A stretch of DNA of 30,142 nt from NCBI GenBank assembly GCA_023391315.1, contig JAEWBD010000471.1:1-30142 (forward strand). The letters run 5' to 3'. Source of the DNA: Bacteroidota bacterium. Its GTDB lineage: Bacteria; Bacteroidota; Bacteroidia; Chitinophagales; Chitinophagaceae. Positions 17,849 to 26,558 of this stretch are shown here, piece by piece (within the stretch, counting starts at the first letter, position 1; each line of letters opens with the position of its first letter). Below the pieces are notes generated by a model, which saw nothing but the letters and a program-made list of their open reading frames with translations, had not been told where the DNA came from and did no database searches. A program made the position numbers and the translations under genes.

Positions 17849-18943
17849 ATGCGTATTGCAGTAATTGAACATGCAGAAAGCGGCGATTATCCCGAATACC
17901 TTTTTTCTTTAATTGAAGAGAAGGCCAGCGAGCATAGTTTCCAGGTGAAACCCTGGAGCAATTCGGTGCCTGTATCGCAGCAGCATATTGCTGAAAATGC
18001 CCTTATTACTATTTCGCTTGATAATCATTCCTCCTTTTTCTTAAACTGGCTGTACCAGGTAAAAATTCCTTCTGTCATAAAAAAAATAAAAGCGGATGTT
18101 GTGGTTAACCTGAATGGCATTGCCTCTTCAAGAATAAAGACCCCGCAGCTAATTGCCACCGGCCCGGATTTTTTAAAACAGGATATAAAGCACCCCAATA
18201 AGGTGATGAAGTTTGCCCGTGATCATTTTAATGTTTCCCAAAAAGTTGCGGCCCATATATTAAATTATTCAACCAAAGAATCAAACTTACTTTTAAACGT
18301 GCAGGACAAAATACAATACCTGCCTTTTACCGCGCCCACTGTTTTCAGAACGTTTGAATGGCATGAAAAAATAATGATAAAGGCGCAGTTTGCCGATAAC
18401 AAAGAATATTTTATATCGGTTATTGAAGATGAGTCGCTGAATGATTTTGTGTTACTGCTGAAAGGTTTTTCGCGTTTCAAAAAATGGCAGCAGAGCAATA
18501 TGCAGTTAATCATCCTTCCAAAATATGACAGCTTCAGTGCCGAAATCCGCGATAAACATTCTACTTATAAATATCGGGATGACGTGCAGTTGCTGGAAAA
18601 TGCGGAAGAGAAAGAAATACCACCGTTGTTTGCATCGGCACATAGTTTTATTCATATTGCAGGCCAGTTCCCGCAGTTGTATATTTTATCCATTGCCATG
18701 CAATGCAGCCTTCCGGTTATTTCTTTTAAAGATGATGATGTAAAAGAATATGGTAATAACTGCGTTTTATTTTGTGATGAAAAAACAGATGAATCGCTTG
18801 GCAATAATTTAATTCAATTATATAAAGATGAAAACCTGCATGCACAACTGAAAGAGGCTGCAGGCAAACAGGCTGCACAATTTAACCGCGTTGAATATGC
18901 CGAGCAGCTCTGGCAATTGTTTGAAGCAAAAGCACAACATTAA
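17849..18943 (+). CDS. Degenerate GT-B glycosyltransferase-like protein
   Basis: This 364-residue soluble protein has the two-lobed layout of GT4-type glycosyltransferases. The C-terminal lobe shows YFISVIEDESLNDFVLLLKGF, MQLIILPKY, VQLLENAEEKEIPPLFASAHSFIH and SIAMQCSLPVISF, then the closing NCVLFCDEKTDESLGNNLIQL. The usual EX7E glutamates are missing: the segment reads GQFPQLYILSIAMQCSLPVI, with Ser before IAM where Glu is normal. The N-terminal lobe lacks the glycine-rich loop. Activity may be altered or lost. gldC follows after 16 bases. Family placement is fairly sure; the sugar donor is unknown. Confidence 0.7.
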   Translation: MRIAVIEHAESGDYPEYLFSLIEEKASEHSFQVKPWSNSVPVSQQHIAENALITISLDNHSSFFLNWLYQVKIPSVIKKIKADVVVNLNGIASSRIKTPQLIATGPDFLKQDIKHPNKVMKFARDHFNVSQKVAAHILNYSTKESNLLLNVQDKIQYLPFTAPTVFRTFEWHEKIMIKAQFADNKEYFISVIEDESLNDFVLLLKGFSRFKKWQQSNMQLIILPKYDSFSAEIRDKHSTYKYRDDVQLLENAEEKEIPPLFASAHSFIHIAGQFPQLYILSIAMQCSLPVISFKDDDVKEYGNNCVLFCDEKTDESLGNNLIQLYKDENLHAQLKEAAGKQAAQFNRVEYAEQLWQLFEAKAQH

Positions 18944-18959
18944 TTTTACTCGAAATTTT

Positions 18960-19298
18960 ATGGAACAATCAACGATAACAATACAGGTAAATCTTGGTGA
19001 GGACAAAGTGCCCAGCCAGATAGAATGGAATGCCAAAGGCACTACAGCACAGGATACACAGCAGGCCAAGGCTTTTTTACTTGCCCTGTGGGATGGTAAT
19101 GAAAAAACAGCCCTGCGTATAGACTTGTGGACAAAAGAAATGATGATAGATGAAATGGCCGATTTCTTTTATCAAACCTTATTTACCATGGCCGATACCT
19201 ATAAGCGGGCAACGCATCATGATGAACTTTCTGATGACATGAAAGCGTTTGCCAAAACATTTTATAATAAATTCAGGGAGAAATATTTGAATAAATAG
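18960..19298 (+). CDS. gldC: Gliding motility-associated protein GldC
   Basis: This 112-residue soluble protein matches GldC, found across Bacteroidota: STITIQVNLGEDKVPSQIEW, LALWDGNEKTALRIDLWTKEM and MIDEMADFFYQTLFTMADTY. In Flavobacterium johnsoniae GldC is linked to gliding but is dispensable for the core type IX machinery. It is present in many non-gliding species, so its presence does not prove motility. The ATG at 18960 is preferred over an upstream start inside the previous gene. It likely shares a transcript with the gene before it. Confidence 0.88.
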   Translation: MEQSTITIQVNLGEDKVPSQIEWNAKGTTAQDTQQAKAFLLALWDGNEKTALRIDLWTKEMMIDEMADFFYQTLFTMADTYKRATHHDELSDDMKAFAKTFYNKFREKYLNK

Positions 19299-19361
19299 CC
19301 CGGAAGCGGGTAAGAAGAATTCCTTCTTTTCTGGCTTTCCAATTTTCTTAAAACAACAACT

Positions 19362-19817
19362 ATGAATCTTGAACAACAGGTAATGGCTGAAATGAAAGAC
19401 GCCATGAAAGCAAAGAATGAAGCGGTGTTGCGTGGCCTGCGTGCTATTAAAGCTGAAATTATTAAGGCTAAGACAGAGCCCGGAGCCAACGGCGAATTAA
19501 GTGAAGACACGGCATTAAAAATGTTGCAGAAAATGATGAAGCAACGGAAAGATTCGCTGGAAATTTATCAACAGCAAAGCCGTGAAGACCTGGCTAAGAA
19601 GGAGCAGGAAGAGATTGAGGTAATAGAAAAATTTATGCCCGCTCAAATGAGTGAAACAGAATTGAAAGATGCCTTAAAGAAAATAATAGAACAGGTGGGC
19701 GCTTCTTCACCGGCCGACATGGGTAAGGTAATGGGTATTGCCACCAAACAACTGGCTGGCCAGGCAGATGGCAAAACTATTTCTGCCGCCGTAAAAGAAC
19801 TGTTGTCCAATAAATAA
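19362..19817 (+). CDS. GatB/YqeY domain protein
   Basis: This is a 151-residue all-helical protein of the YqeY type: MNLEQQVMAEMKDAMKAKNE opens it, followed by LRGLRAIKAEI, QRKDSLEIYQQQSREDLAKKE, IEKFMPAQMSETEL and the C-terminal MGKVMGIATKQLAGQADGKTIS. It corresponds to the tRNA-binding C-terminal region of GatB as a stand-alone protein. A role in tRNA-dependent amidation is often assumed but not shown. It lies 63 bases after gldC and 85 before cvpA. Confidence 0.9.
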   Translation: MNLEQQVMAEMKDAMKAKNEAVLRGLRAIKAEIIKAKTEPGANGELSEDTALKMLQKMMKQRKDSLEIYQQQSREDLAKKEQEEIEVIEKFMPAQMSETELKDALKKIIEQVGASSPADMGKVMGIATKQLAGQADGKTISAAVKELLSNK

Positions 19818-19842
19818 ATACAGGATGCGTTATATAATAGCT

Positions 19843-19897
19843 GCCTCACTGCAACGATGATCTTTAAAAAATGAACATCCGCCGGGGCAGTGGAGGC
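19843..19897 (+). promoter_or_regulatory. Hairpin that would mask the cvpA ribosome-binding site
   Basis: GCCTCACTGC (19843-19852) pairs with GCAGTGGAGGC (19887-19897) with one bulged base. The right arm contains GGAGG (19892-19896), spaced 6 bases from the cvpA ATG at 19903; a Shine-Dalgarno is unusual in this window. The loop is 34 bases and holds the start of a short leader frame. Confidence 0.45.
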
Positions 19898-19906
19898 TTT
19901 GCATGA
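19871..19906 (+). CDS. Possible 11-codon leader peptide before cvpA
   Basis: ATG at 19871 opens MNIRRGSGGFA and stops at TGA (19904-19906), overlapping the cvpA ATG as ATGA. Translating it would pass through the right arm of the hairpin above and could free the cvpA site. It may be chance; a short frame of this size is common. Confidence 0.25.
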   Translation: MNIRRGSGGFA

Positions 19907-20439
19907 TAATAGATATATTTTTTTGCATATTGCTTGTGCTTGCCATTATTAAAGGTATGAGCCGCGGTTTTATAGTCGCCGTGTTTTCATTTTTTGCCAT
20001 TATTATTGGTGTAGCTGCAGCCATGAAGCTTTCTTTTTTAATGTCCGCCTGGTTGCAGCAGTCATTTAATATAAGTGGAAAATGGTTGCCTGTTCTTTCT
20101 TTTTTGCTGGTATTTTCAGGTGTGGTTATACTGGTTCGTTTGGTGGCTAATCTTATACAGGCGGCCGCAAAAGTAGCCATGCTGGGCTGGCTTAATAAAT
20201 TGGGCGGTATTGTTTTATATCTTTTTATCTATCTTTTTGTTTACAGCATCCTTCTTTTTTATTTAACTAACATGGATGTTGTTAAAGAAGATGCGATTGC
20301 TTCATCGCACACGTATTCTCTCATAGAACCATTTGGTCACACGGCCATTGATGCAATGGGCGCCATCATCCCTTTCTTTAAAAATATTTTCAGCCAGCTT
20401 TCAGATTTTTTTGAGTCAGTTGCACAAAGCAAGGTTTAA
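19903..20439 (+). CDS. CvpA family membrane protein
   Basis: This 178-residue protein has four membrane helices (about 3-20, 28-50, 63-85, 100-122). The opening MIIDIFFCILLVLAIIKGMSRGF carries the family KGxxrGf motif after helix one. The CvpA family is tied to colicin V production in Escherichia coli and to envelope homeostasis; the exact role is unclear. The C-terminal tail is amphipathic (AIIPFFKNIFSQLSDFFESV). It has an unusual GGAGG site, possibly masked by a hairpin. Confidence 0.87.
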   Translation: MIIDIFFCILLVLAIIKGMSRGFIVAVFSFFAIIIGVAAAMKLSFLMSAWLQQSFNISGKWLPVLSFLLVFSGVVILVRLVANLIQAAAKVAMLGWLNKLGGIVLYLFIYLFVYSILLFYLTNMDVVKEDAIASSHTYSLIEPFGHTAIDAMGAIIPFFKNIFSQLSDFFESVAQSKV

Positions 20440-20476
20440 CGCTTTCTTATAATTAGCTTATATAAAGGAAATAATA

Positions 20477-20504
20477 TTTACTTTAGCAATATTAGATAGC
20501 TTTG
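20477..20504 (+). promoter_or_regulatory. Promoter of the alpha/beta hydrolase gene
   Basis: TTTA (20477-20480), 16 bases, then TAGCTTTG (20497-20504), a full -7 match. The spacer is slightly short. The predicted start is near 20509, about 20 bases before the ATG at 20530. Confidence 0.45.
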
Positions 20505-20529
20505 CAATACCCCTAGAATAAAATAAAGA

Positions 20530-21309
20530 ATGCAATACGAGGTTAAAAAACTGGATAAATTTAAATACGTTGAAGAAGGTGAAGGCGAGCCATTAATTTT
20601 ATTGCACGGATTGTTTGGCGCTTTAAGTAATTATGAGCACTTAATATCCCATTTCAGGCGAACGCATAAGGTAATTGTGCCTATGCTGCCTATGTTTGAA
20701 CTTGATTTGTTGCATACTTCTGTGAGCGGCTTTGCAAAGTATATTAATAAGTTTATTGAAAGAATGGACTATAAGAATTACCATTTATTGGGTAATTCGC
20801 TGGGTGGTCATATAGCGCTGGTGCATATTCTTAAGCATCCTGAAAATGTGCAAACGCTTATTTTAACAGGCAGTTCGGGTTTATATGAAAGCGGTATGGG
20901 TGATTCTTACCCGCGCCGCGGCGATTATGAATACATTAAAAAGAAAACAGAAGTTACTTTTTACGATCCGGCAACAGCCACACCTGATTTGATTGATGAA
21001 GTGTATAAGATATGCAATAACCGTTTACAACTTATACGCATACTTGCACTGGCAAAAAGCGCCATTCGCAATAACCTGGGTGAAGAACTTGGGCAAATAA
21101 AACAGCCAACTTTATTGGTATGGGGCAACCAGGATACGGTAACACCGCCTTTTGTTGCACATGAGTTTAACAAGCTTATTCCCAACAGTGAATTAAAGTT
21201 TATTGATAAATGCGGCCATGCGCCCATGATGGAGCAGCCTGCTGAATTCAATGCAATACTCGAAGAATTTCTTACAAAGATTAAAAAGTCTGCTGCAACT
21301 TTAGCCTGA
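20530..21309 (+). CDS. Alpha/beta hydrolase
   Basis: This 259-residue protein has the complete catalytic triad of the fold: nucleophile S90 in LLGNSLGGHIAL, acid D202 in WGNQDTVTPP and H230 in CGHAPMMEQP. The oxyanion loop is LLHGLFG near residue 26. There is no signal peptide, so it is cytoplasmic. The substrate is not readable. It lies 37 bases before the CBS gene and is the first gene of the envelope block; in related genomes this neighbourhood is well conserved. Confidence 0.9.
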   Translation: MQYEVKKLDKFKYVEEGEGEPLILLHGLFGALSNYEHLISHFRRTHKVIVPMLPMFELDLLHTSVSGFAKYINKFIERMDYKNYHLLGNSLGGHIALVHILKHPENVQTLILTGSSGLYESGMGDSYPRRGDYEYIKKKTEVTFYDPATATPDLIDEVYKICNNRLQLIRILALAKSAIRNNLGEELGQIKQPTLLVWGNQDTVTPPFVAHEFNKLIPNSELKFIDKCGHAPMMEQPAEFNAILEEFLTKIKKSAATLA

Positions 21310-21346
21310 GCTTTTTTGTCTTTAATTAAATTGTCAGAATAGATTA

Positions 21347-22006
21347 ATGTTAGCATCGGAAATTATACAGCCATCAATACCAGTTTTGCATTATGATGAT
21401 ACGATCAACGACGCGATAGACCTGTTGCAGCAAAACAATATCGATCATCTTGCAGTTCTTAATAATGACAGTTATGAAGGATTGCTAAGCATGAACGAAT
21501 TATTATCAGCTGAAAATGCTGATATAGTTAGTGATCTTTCCGATAAATTCATGCATATAAGTGTGCAGCAGAGCCAGCATTTTCTTACTGCGCTCAAGGT
21601 GATTAATGAAGCCGGTATATCAGCCTTGCCGGTCCTTTCTCAAAATAAAGAATATATTGGCGTTGTAACACATTCCACACTCGTGCAAAACCTGGGAATA
21701 TTTTTAAGTACAGATATGCCCGGCGGCCTGTTTGTAATAGAAACAGAAAAACACAAGTTTTCCATTGGAGAACTTTGCCGGCTGGTAGAAACGAATGACG
21801 CTTTTGTAACAGAGATAAATACTTACATTGAACATATTTCAGGGCAGCTTATTGTAACATTCAAGATCAATAAAACCGAAGTTTCGGACATACTTGCAAC
21901 CCTGCAGCGGTTTGATTATAATGTTCGTTATTATTTTGGCGAGGAACTCTTCGAAAATGATCTCAGGGCAAACTACGACAACCTGATGGCCTACCTTAAC
22001 GTATAG
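21347..22006 (+). CDS. CBS domain protein with ACT-like C-terminus
   Basis: This 219-residue protein holds two CBS motifs (about 1-60 and 68-125; YDDTINDAIDLLQQNNIDHLAVL and VINEAGISALPVLSQNKEYIGVV). The C-terminal 85 residues (MPGGLFVIETEKHKFSIGEL and INTYIEHISGQLIVTFKI) look like an ACT-type regulatory fold. CBS pairs bind adenosyl ligands, so an energy- or nucleotide-sensing role is likely. It is soluble. It sits upstream of nadK in the usual Bacteroidota order, here with a short BamA-like gene between them. Confidence 0.87.
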   Translation: MLASEIIQPSIPVLHYDDTINDAIDLLQQNNIDHLAVLNNDSYEGLLSMNELLSAENADIVSDLSDKFMHISVQQSQHFLTALKVINEAGISALPVLSQNKEYIGVVTHSTLVQNLGIFLSTDMPGGLFVIETEKHKFSIGELCRLVETNDAFVTEINTYIEHISGQLIVTFKINKTEVSDILATLQRFDYNVRYYFGEELFENDLRANYDNLMAYLNV

Positions 22007-22092
22007 CTTTATACTGTTATACACCTTGTTAAATATTTTTGCTTCTTAAATGCATCTTGCCTGTATAGCCTATTTTTACCGCCTTACTATCT

Positions 22093-23562
22093 ATGCTTAA
22101 TCTGCACATGAAGCCGTTGCGCATTTTATTAATACCTTTTTTTTGTTTTGTATTTGCGGCTGCGGTTAGTGCACAACAAACGGATTCATCCAGCCACCAG
22201 ATTACAGATTCAGTTATTAGCGATACCAGTGCAAAAAATCACCTGCCCGATACTTTGTTTATCGCTGGTATTTCAATCTATGGCAATAAAAAAACAAAGT
22301 CTAATATTATAGAGCGTGAACTGCCTTTTCAACAGGGGAGTTATGTGGCGCTTGCCGATCTTAAAAAAGAACTTGAAACCGGCAGGCGACAACTCGTTAA
22401 TACAACTTTATTTACAGATGTTGCCGTATATGTTGAAAACAGTTATGGCCAGTTTGTTTTTATAACGGTTTTTGTAAAAGAGCGATGGTATGTTTTGCCG
22501 CTGCCTTACTTTAAATTTATTGATGCCAACTTTAACACCTGGTGGGTAACATATAATCACACATTAAAAAGAACAAATTATGGTATAAAGTTTTTGTATA
22601 ATAATGTTTCGGGCAGAAATGATAAGCTTACCACATGGCTCGTCACCGGCTATTCCAAACAGGTGGCTGTAAAATACGAACGGCCGTTTTTTGATAGGCA
22701 ATTAAAACAAGGTTACCAGTTTTTTGCAGGCTATAGTAACCAGGGCGATATCAATTATTCAACCGATAAAAGCAAACAACAGTTCCTGCGGCCTGAAGAC
22801 CGTTCTTATTTGCGGAAAACCTTAAAAATTGAAGGCGATTATATTTACAGGCCGGGCCTGCGGGTGAGGCACATTGTGAGGGCCGGATATATGTATGAGC
22901 AGATTGCCGATACTGTTTTTGCACTCAACCCAAATTATTTTGGCAATGGAAAAACCAGGGCTTCTTTTCCCTATATAGGTTATACTTTCAGGTATAGTAA
23001 TGCCGACTATAATTTTTATCCTACCAAAGGCCTCATCTCCGAAACAAGTATTCTGCATAAAGGCGTAACAAAAGATATGAACCTTACGCAGCTTACTTCC
23101 ATCAACACCTATACTATTCCGGTTTTGCCAAAAACGCAAATTCAGTTTAAGGAAGGCGGCATGCTTAACCTGCCATTCAATCAGCCCTTTTATAATAAAG
23201 GTATGTTTGGTTATTATGGAAATATTTTCATGCGGGGCTATGAATATTATGTAATTGATGGCGATGCCGGCATAGCAGGAAGAGCCACTTTGCAGCAGCA
23301 ATTATTAAGTTTTACAAAGAATCTTGGCATTGGAGCAAGAAAAGAAGACTATTCATTCAGGATTTATGGAAAGCTGTTTGCAGATGCGGGTTATGTTTAC
23401 AACCAACATCCGGGCAGCAGCATTTTAAACAATAAAATGCTGCATAGCTGGGGCGTGGGTATCGATTTTGTGGCACCGTATGATGTAATTTTTAAATTTG
23501 ATTATAGTTTTAATCAATTGGGTGAAAGCGGCATCTTTATTCATTTAAATACCGACTTTTAA
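22093..23562 (+). CDS. Short BamA/TamA-family outer membrane protein
   Basis: This 489-residue exported protein has a signal (MKPLRILLIPFFCFVFAAAVSA from the ATG at 22108, which may be the true start). One POTRA-like domain lies at about 55-130 (LFIAGISIYGNKKTKSNIIERELPFQQG). A 16-strand-type beta barrel follows from about 140, rich in alternating aromatics and ending HLNTDF with a terminal Phe, the classic barrel signal. It is about half the size of BamA and has one POTRA instead of five. Role unknown: perhaps a specialised assembly or transport factor. Confidence 0.83.
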   Translation: MLNLHMKPLRILLIPFFCFVFAAAVSAQQTDSSSHQITDSVISDTSAKNHLPDTLFIAGISIYGNKKTKSNIIERELPFQQGSYVALADLKKELETGRRQLVNTTLFTDVAVYVENSYGQFVFITVFVKERWYVLPLPYFKFIDANFNTWWVTYNHTLKRTNYGIKFLYNNVSGRNDKLTTWLVTGYSKQVAVKYERPFFDRQLKQGYQFFAGYSNQGDINYSTDKSKQQFLRPEDRSYLRKTLKIEGDYIYRPGLRVRHIVRAGYMYEQIADTVFALNPNYFGNGKTRASFPYIGYTFRYSNADYNFYPTKGLISETSILHKGVTKDMNLTQLTSINTYTIPVLPKTQIQFKEGGMLNLPFNQPFYNKGMFGYYGNIFMRGYEYYVIDGDAGIAGRATLQQQLLSFTKNLGIGARKEDYSFRIYGKLFADAGYVYNQHPGSSILNNKMLHSWGVGIDFVAPYDVIFKFDYSFNQLGESGIFIHLNTDF

Positions 23563-23652
23563 TCTATAAGCTGCGTTTACATATTAGCTGTTACCTTTAA
23601 CCCGCAAACTGATATTTGCTTTTTGAGCAGGCAAATGCACAATATAATTTAA

Positions 23653-24525
23653 ATGAAAGTAGCTATTTACAGCCGCGGCAATGGCCAGGAACTGAAAGAA
23701 GAACTGGAAGAGCTTGTACTGAGGCTTACTTCCAATAAAATTGAAGTATTGTTGCATTATGCGCTGGCAGAACTTATAAACCCGGTTGGCAATACATTAA
23801 TTGATTTTTTTTCAAGCCACGAAGATCTAAACAGCACGGTTGATTTTTTAATTAGCCTTGGCGGCGATGGAACTATACTGGATACGGTAACGCTGGTTCG
23901 CAATAAAAACATTCCCATACTGGGCATTAATTATGGAAGGCTTGGCTTTCTTGCCGGCATCAGCAAGCATGAGCTTGGTTTAGCCGTAGATGCTTTGGTG
24001 AACAGGACTTTTGTTATTGATAAAAGAACGCTCATCCATTTGGATGCCGACAGGCAATTGTTTACTGATGCACCTTTTGCTTTAAATGAATTTTCTGTTC
24101 ACAAGCGCGACATTTCGCCAATGATCAAGGTTAACACCTATTTAAATGGTGAATTTTTAAATACTTATTGGTGCGATGGCCTGATAGTAGCCACGCCTAC
24201 TGGCTCAACCGGCTACAACATGAGCTGCAATGGCCCGATAGTTTTTCCTGAAACAGGCAGTTTTATTATTACACCTGTGGCGCCGCACAACTTAAACGTG
24301 CGGCCTATTGTAATACCCGATTCTTATATCATTTCCTTTGAAGTTGAAAGCCGCAGCGATGAATTTATTTGCGCCATGGATGCCCGCCGGGAAATTGTGC
24401 ATAAAGATGCGCAGCTTGCTGTGCGGAAAGAAAAATTTTCCATTAACCTTGTACGATTGAATGAAAATAATTTTCTTTCTACATTGCACACCAAGCTTAC
24501 CTGGGGGCTTGATAAAAGAAATTAA
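23653..24525 (+). CDS. nadK: NAD kinase
   Basis: This 290-residue cytoplasmic enzyme phosphorylates NAD to NADP. The catalytic GGDG is at 70-73 (SLGGDGTILDTV), with NYGRLGFLAG after it, NE at 145-146 in ALNEFSVHK, and TPTGSTGYNMSCNGPIV at 181-197. All conserved motifs are intact and length is normal. Placement before the PorG-like gene and uppS is usual in Bacteroidota. Confidence 0.96.
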   Translation: MKVAIYSRGNGQELKEELEELVLRLTSNKIEVLLHYALAELINPVGNTLIDFFSSHEDLNSTVDFLISLGGDGTILDTVTLVRNKNIPILGINYGRLGFLAGISKHELGLAVDALVNRTFVIDKRTLIHLDADRQLFTDAPFALNEFSVHKRDISPMIKVNTYLNGEFLNTYWCDGLIVATPTGSTGYNMSCNGPIVFPETGSFIITPVAPHNLNVRPIVIPDSYIISFEVESRSDEFICAMDARREIVHKDAQLAVRKEKFSINLVRLNENNFLSTLHTKLTWGLDKRN

Positions 24526-24594
24526 GCCTTTATATTGCACCAATAACACAAGAAATAACAATGTTTTGCGTTATACAATTAATTTACAGCCAGC

Positions 24595-25467
24595 ATGAGG
24601 TTAAATAAACTTTGTCTTTTTATTATTTTGTTGTATTGCAGCAAAGGTTTTGGGCAATCGCAATTATACGATAGTTATAAAAACGAAGGAGAATTTGGCA
24701 TTGCTGTGGGCGCCGGCCATTATTTTGGTGATCTGAATACAAGGGCTGCATTAAACCGTCCCAATTTTTCGGCAGGAGTATATTATGTAAAGCAATTCAA
24801 TAATTATGTAGGTGTAAAACTGGCTGCGGATTATGCTTTTCTGGCTTACAGTGATGTATATAGCAAAAATGAAACGCAGCGGTTAAGAAACCTCAGCTTT
24901 AATACAAATGTTTGGGAAGCCTCCCTGAGCGGCTATTTTAATTTTTTCCGGTTTATACCGGGTGTTTCCGGGTATAAGTTTACGCCTTATCTTTCTTTAG
25001 GAGTGGGCGTTTTTTCCTACGATCCTTACGCTTACCTGCAAGGCACAAAATATTTCCTTCGCCCACTGGGTACAGAAGGCCAGAATTTTGATTCGGGTAG
25101 AAAGCAATATGGTACCATGGCAATGTGCTTTCCGCTTACATTCGGGTTTAAATACAGTATAAACGAAAATATGAATGTGTTTGCTGAGGTAGGCTACAGG
25201 TTTACCAACACAGATTACCTCGATGATGTAAGCACTAACTATGCAGGTCCGGAAGCTTTTATGATAACACACGCAGATAATACCACCGAAGTGGATTACC
25301 CTGCCTATTATCTGCAGGACCGCAGCTATGAACTGGGCTCTTCCATCGGCATTAAAGGCAGGCAACGTGGCAACAGTTCGCAGAAAGACGCTTATGTAAT
25401 GTTCCATTTAGGCGTATCGTTCAACATCAGCTCCTATAAATGCCCGACACCCGGCTCTGCAAATTAA
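24595..25467 (+). CDS. porG: DUF6089 outer membrane protein, PorG-like
   Basis: This 290-residue exported beta-barrel protein has a signal (LNKLCLFIILLYCSKGFGQ, cut before SQ) and GIAVGAGHYFGDLNT, the start of the DUF6089 family. Alternating-residue strands continue to the C-terminus. The Porphyromonas gingivalis PorG, a type IX secretion component of the outer membrane, belongs to this family and also precedes uppS, bamA and ompH, the same order as here. The symbol rests on family and position, not on a proven function. Other type IX genes are not in this window. Confidence 0.75.
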   Translation: MRLNKLCLFIILLYCSKGFGQSQLYDSYKNEGEFGIAVGAGHYFGDLNTRAALNRPNFSAGVYYVKQFNNYVGVKLAADYAFLAYSDVYSKNETQRLRNLSFNTNVWEASLSGYFNFFRFIPGVSGYKFTPYLSLGVGVFSYDPYAYLQGTKYFLRPLGTEGQNFDSGRKQYGTMAMCFPLTFGFKYSINENMNVFAEVGYRFTNTDYLDDVSTNYAGPEAFMITHADNTTEVDYPAYYLQDRSYELGSSIGIKGRQRGNSSQKDAYVMFHLGVSFNISSYKCPTPGSAN

Positions 25468-25632
25468 GCCCGGTGCAATAATTTCAGCGTATCATTACCT
25501 AAGATTTCCTTTAACCTGGTAACTTTTTTATTATACTGAATAGCTTTTAACAGCTTTTGAAATCACCCCTAAAAATAAATAGTGTTTTTTTTAACAAAAC
25601 GATTTACTTTCAACCCGCTTATTCTTATTCCT

Positions 25633-25640
25633 TAATTTTG
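25633..25640 (+). promoter_or_regulatory. Putative -7 box of uppS
   Basis: TAATTTTG, followed by CGCC, is identical over 12 bases to the box before the glycosyltransferase gene. The predicted start near 25645 leaves a 13-base leader before the ATG at 25658. TTTC at 25608 is a weak -33 candidate. Confidence 0.5.
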
Positions 25641-25657
25641 CGCCTGAGCAATTTATT

Positions 25658-26434
<777 letters not shown>

Positions 26435-26558
26435 TTTTCAGTTTTTTGATTTAACAAACACTTTTAAATATTCCATCTAATTTGCCCGCTTTTAAAAATC
26501 AATGTGGCTACATCTGTTCAATCGAACCACTTACTAATTAATTAAACAACTAATCCGG

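Noticed and set aside
24561..24608. Short frame before the PorG-like gene as a leader peptide
   Set aside because: It overlaps the start of the gene in another frame, with no stem or ribosome site to support it.
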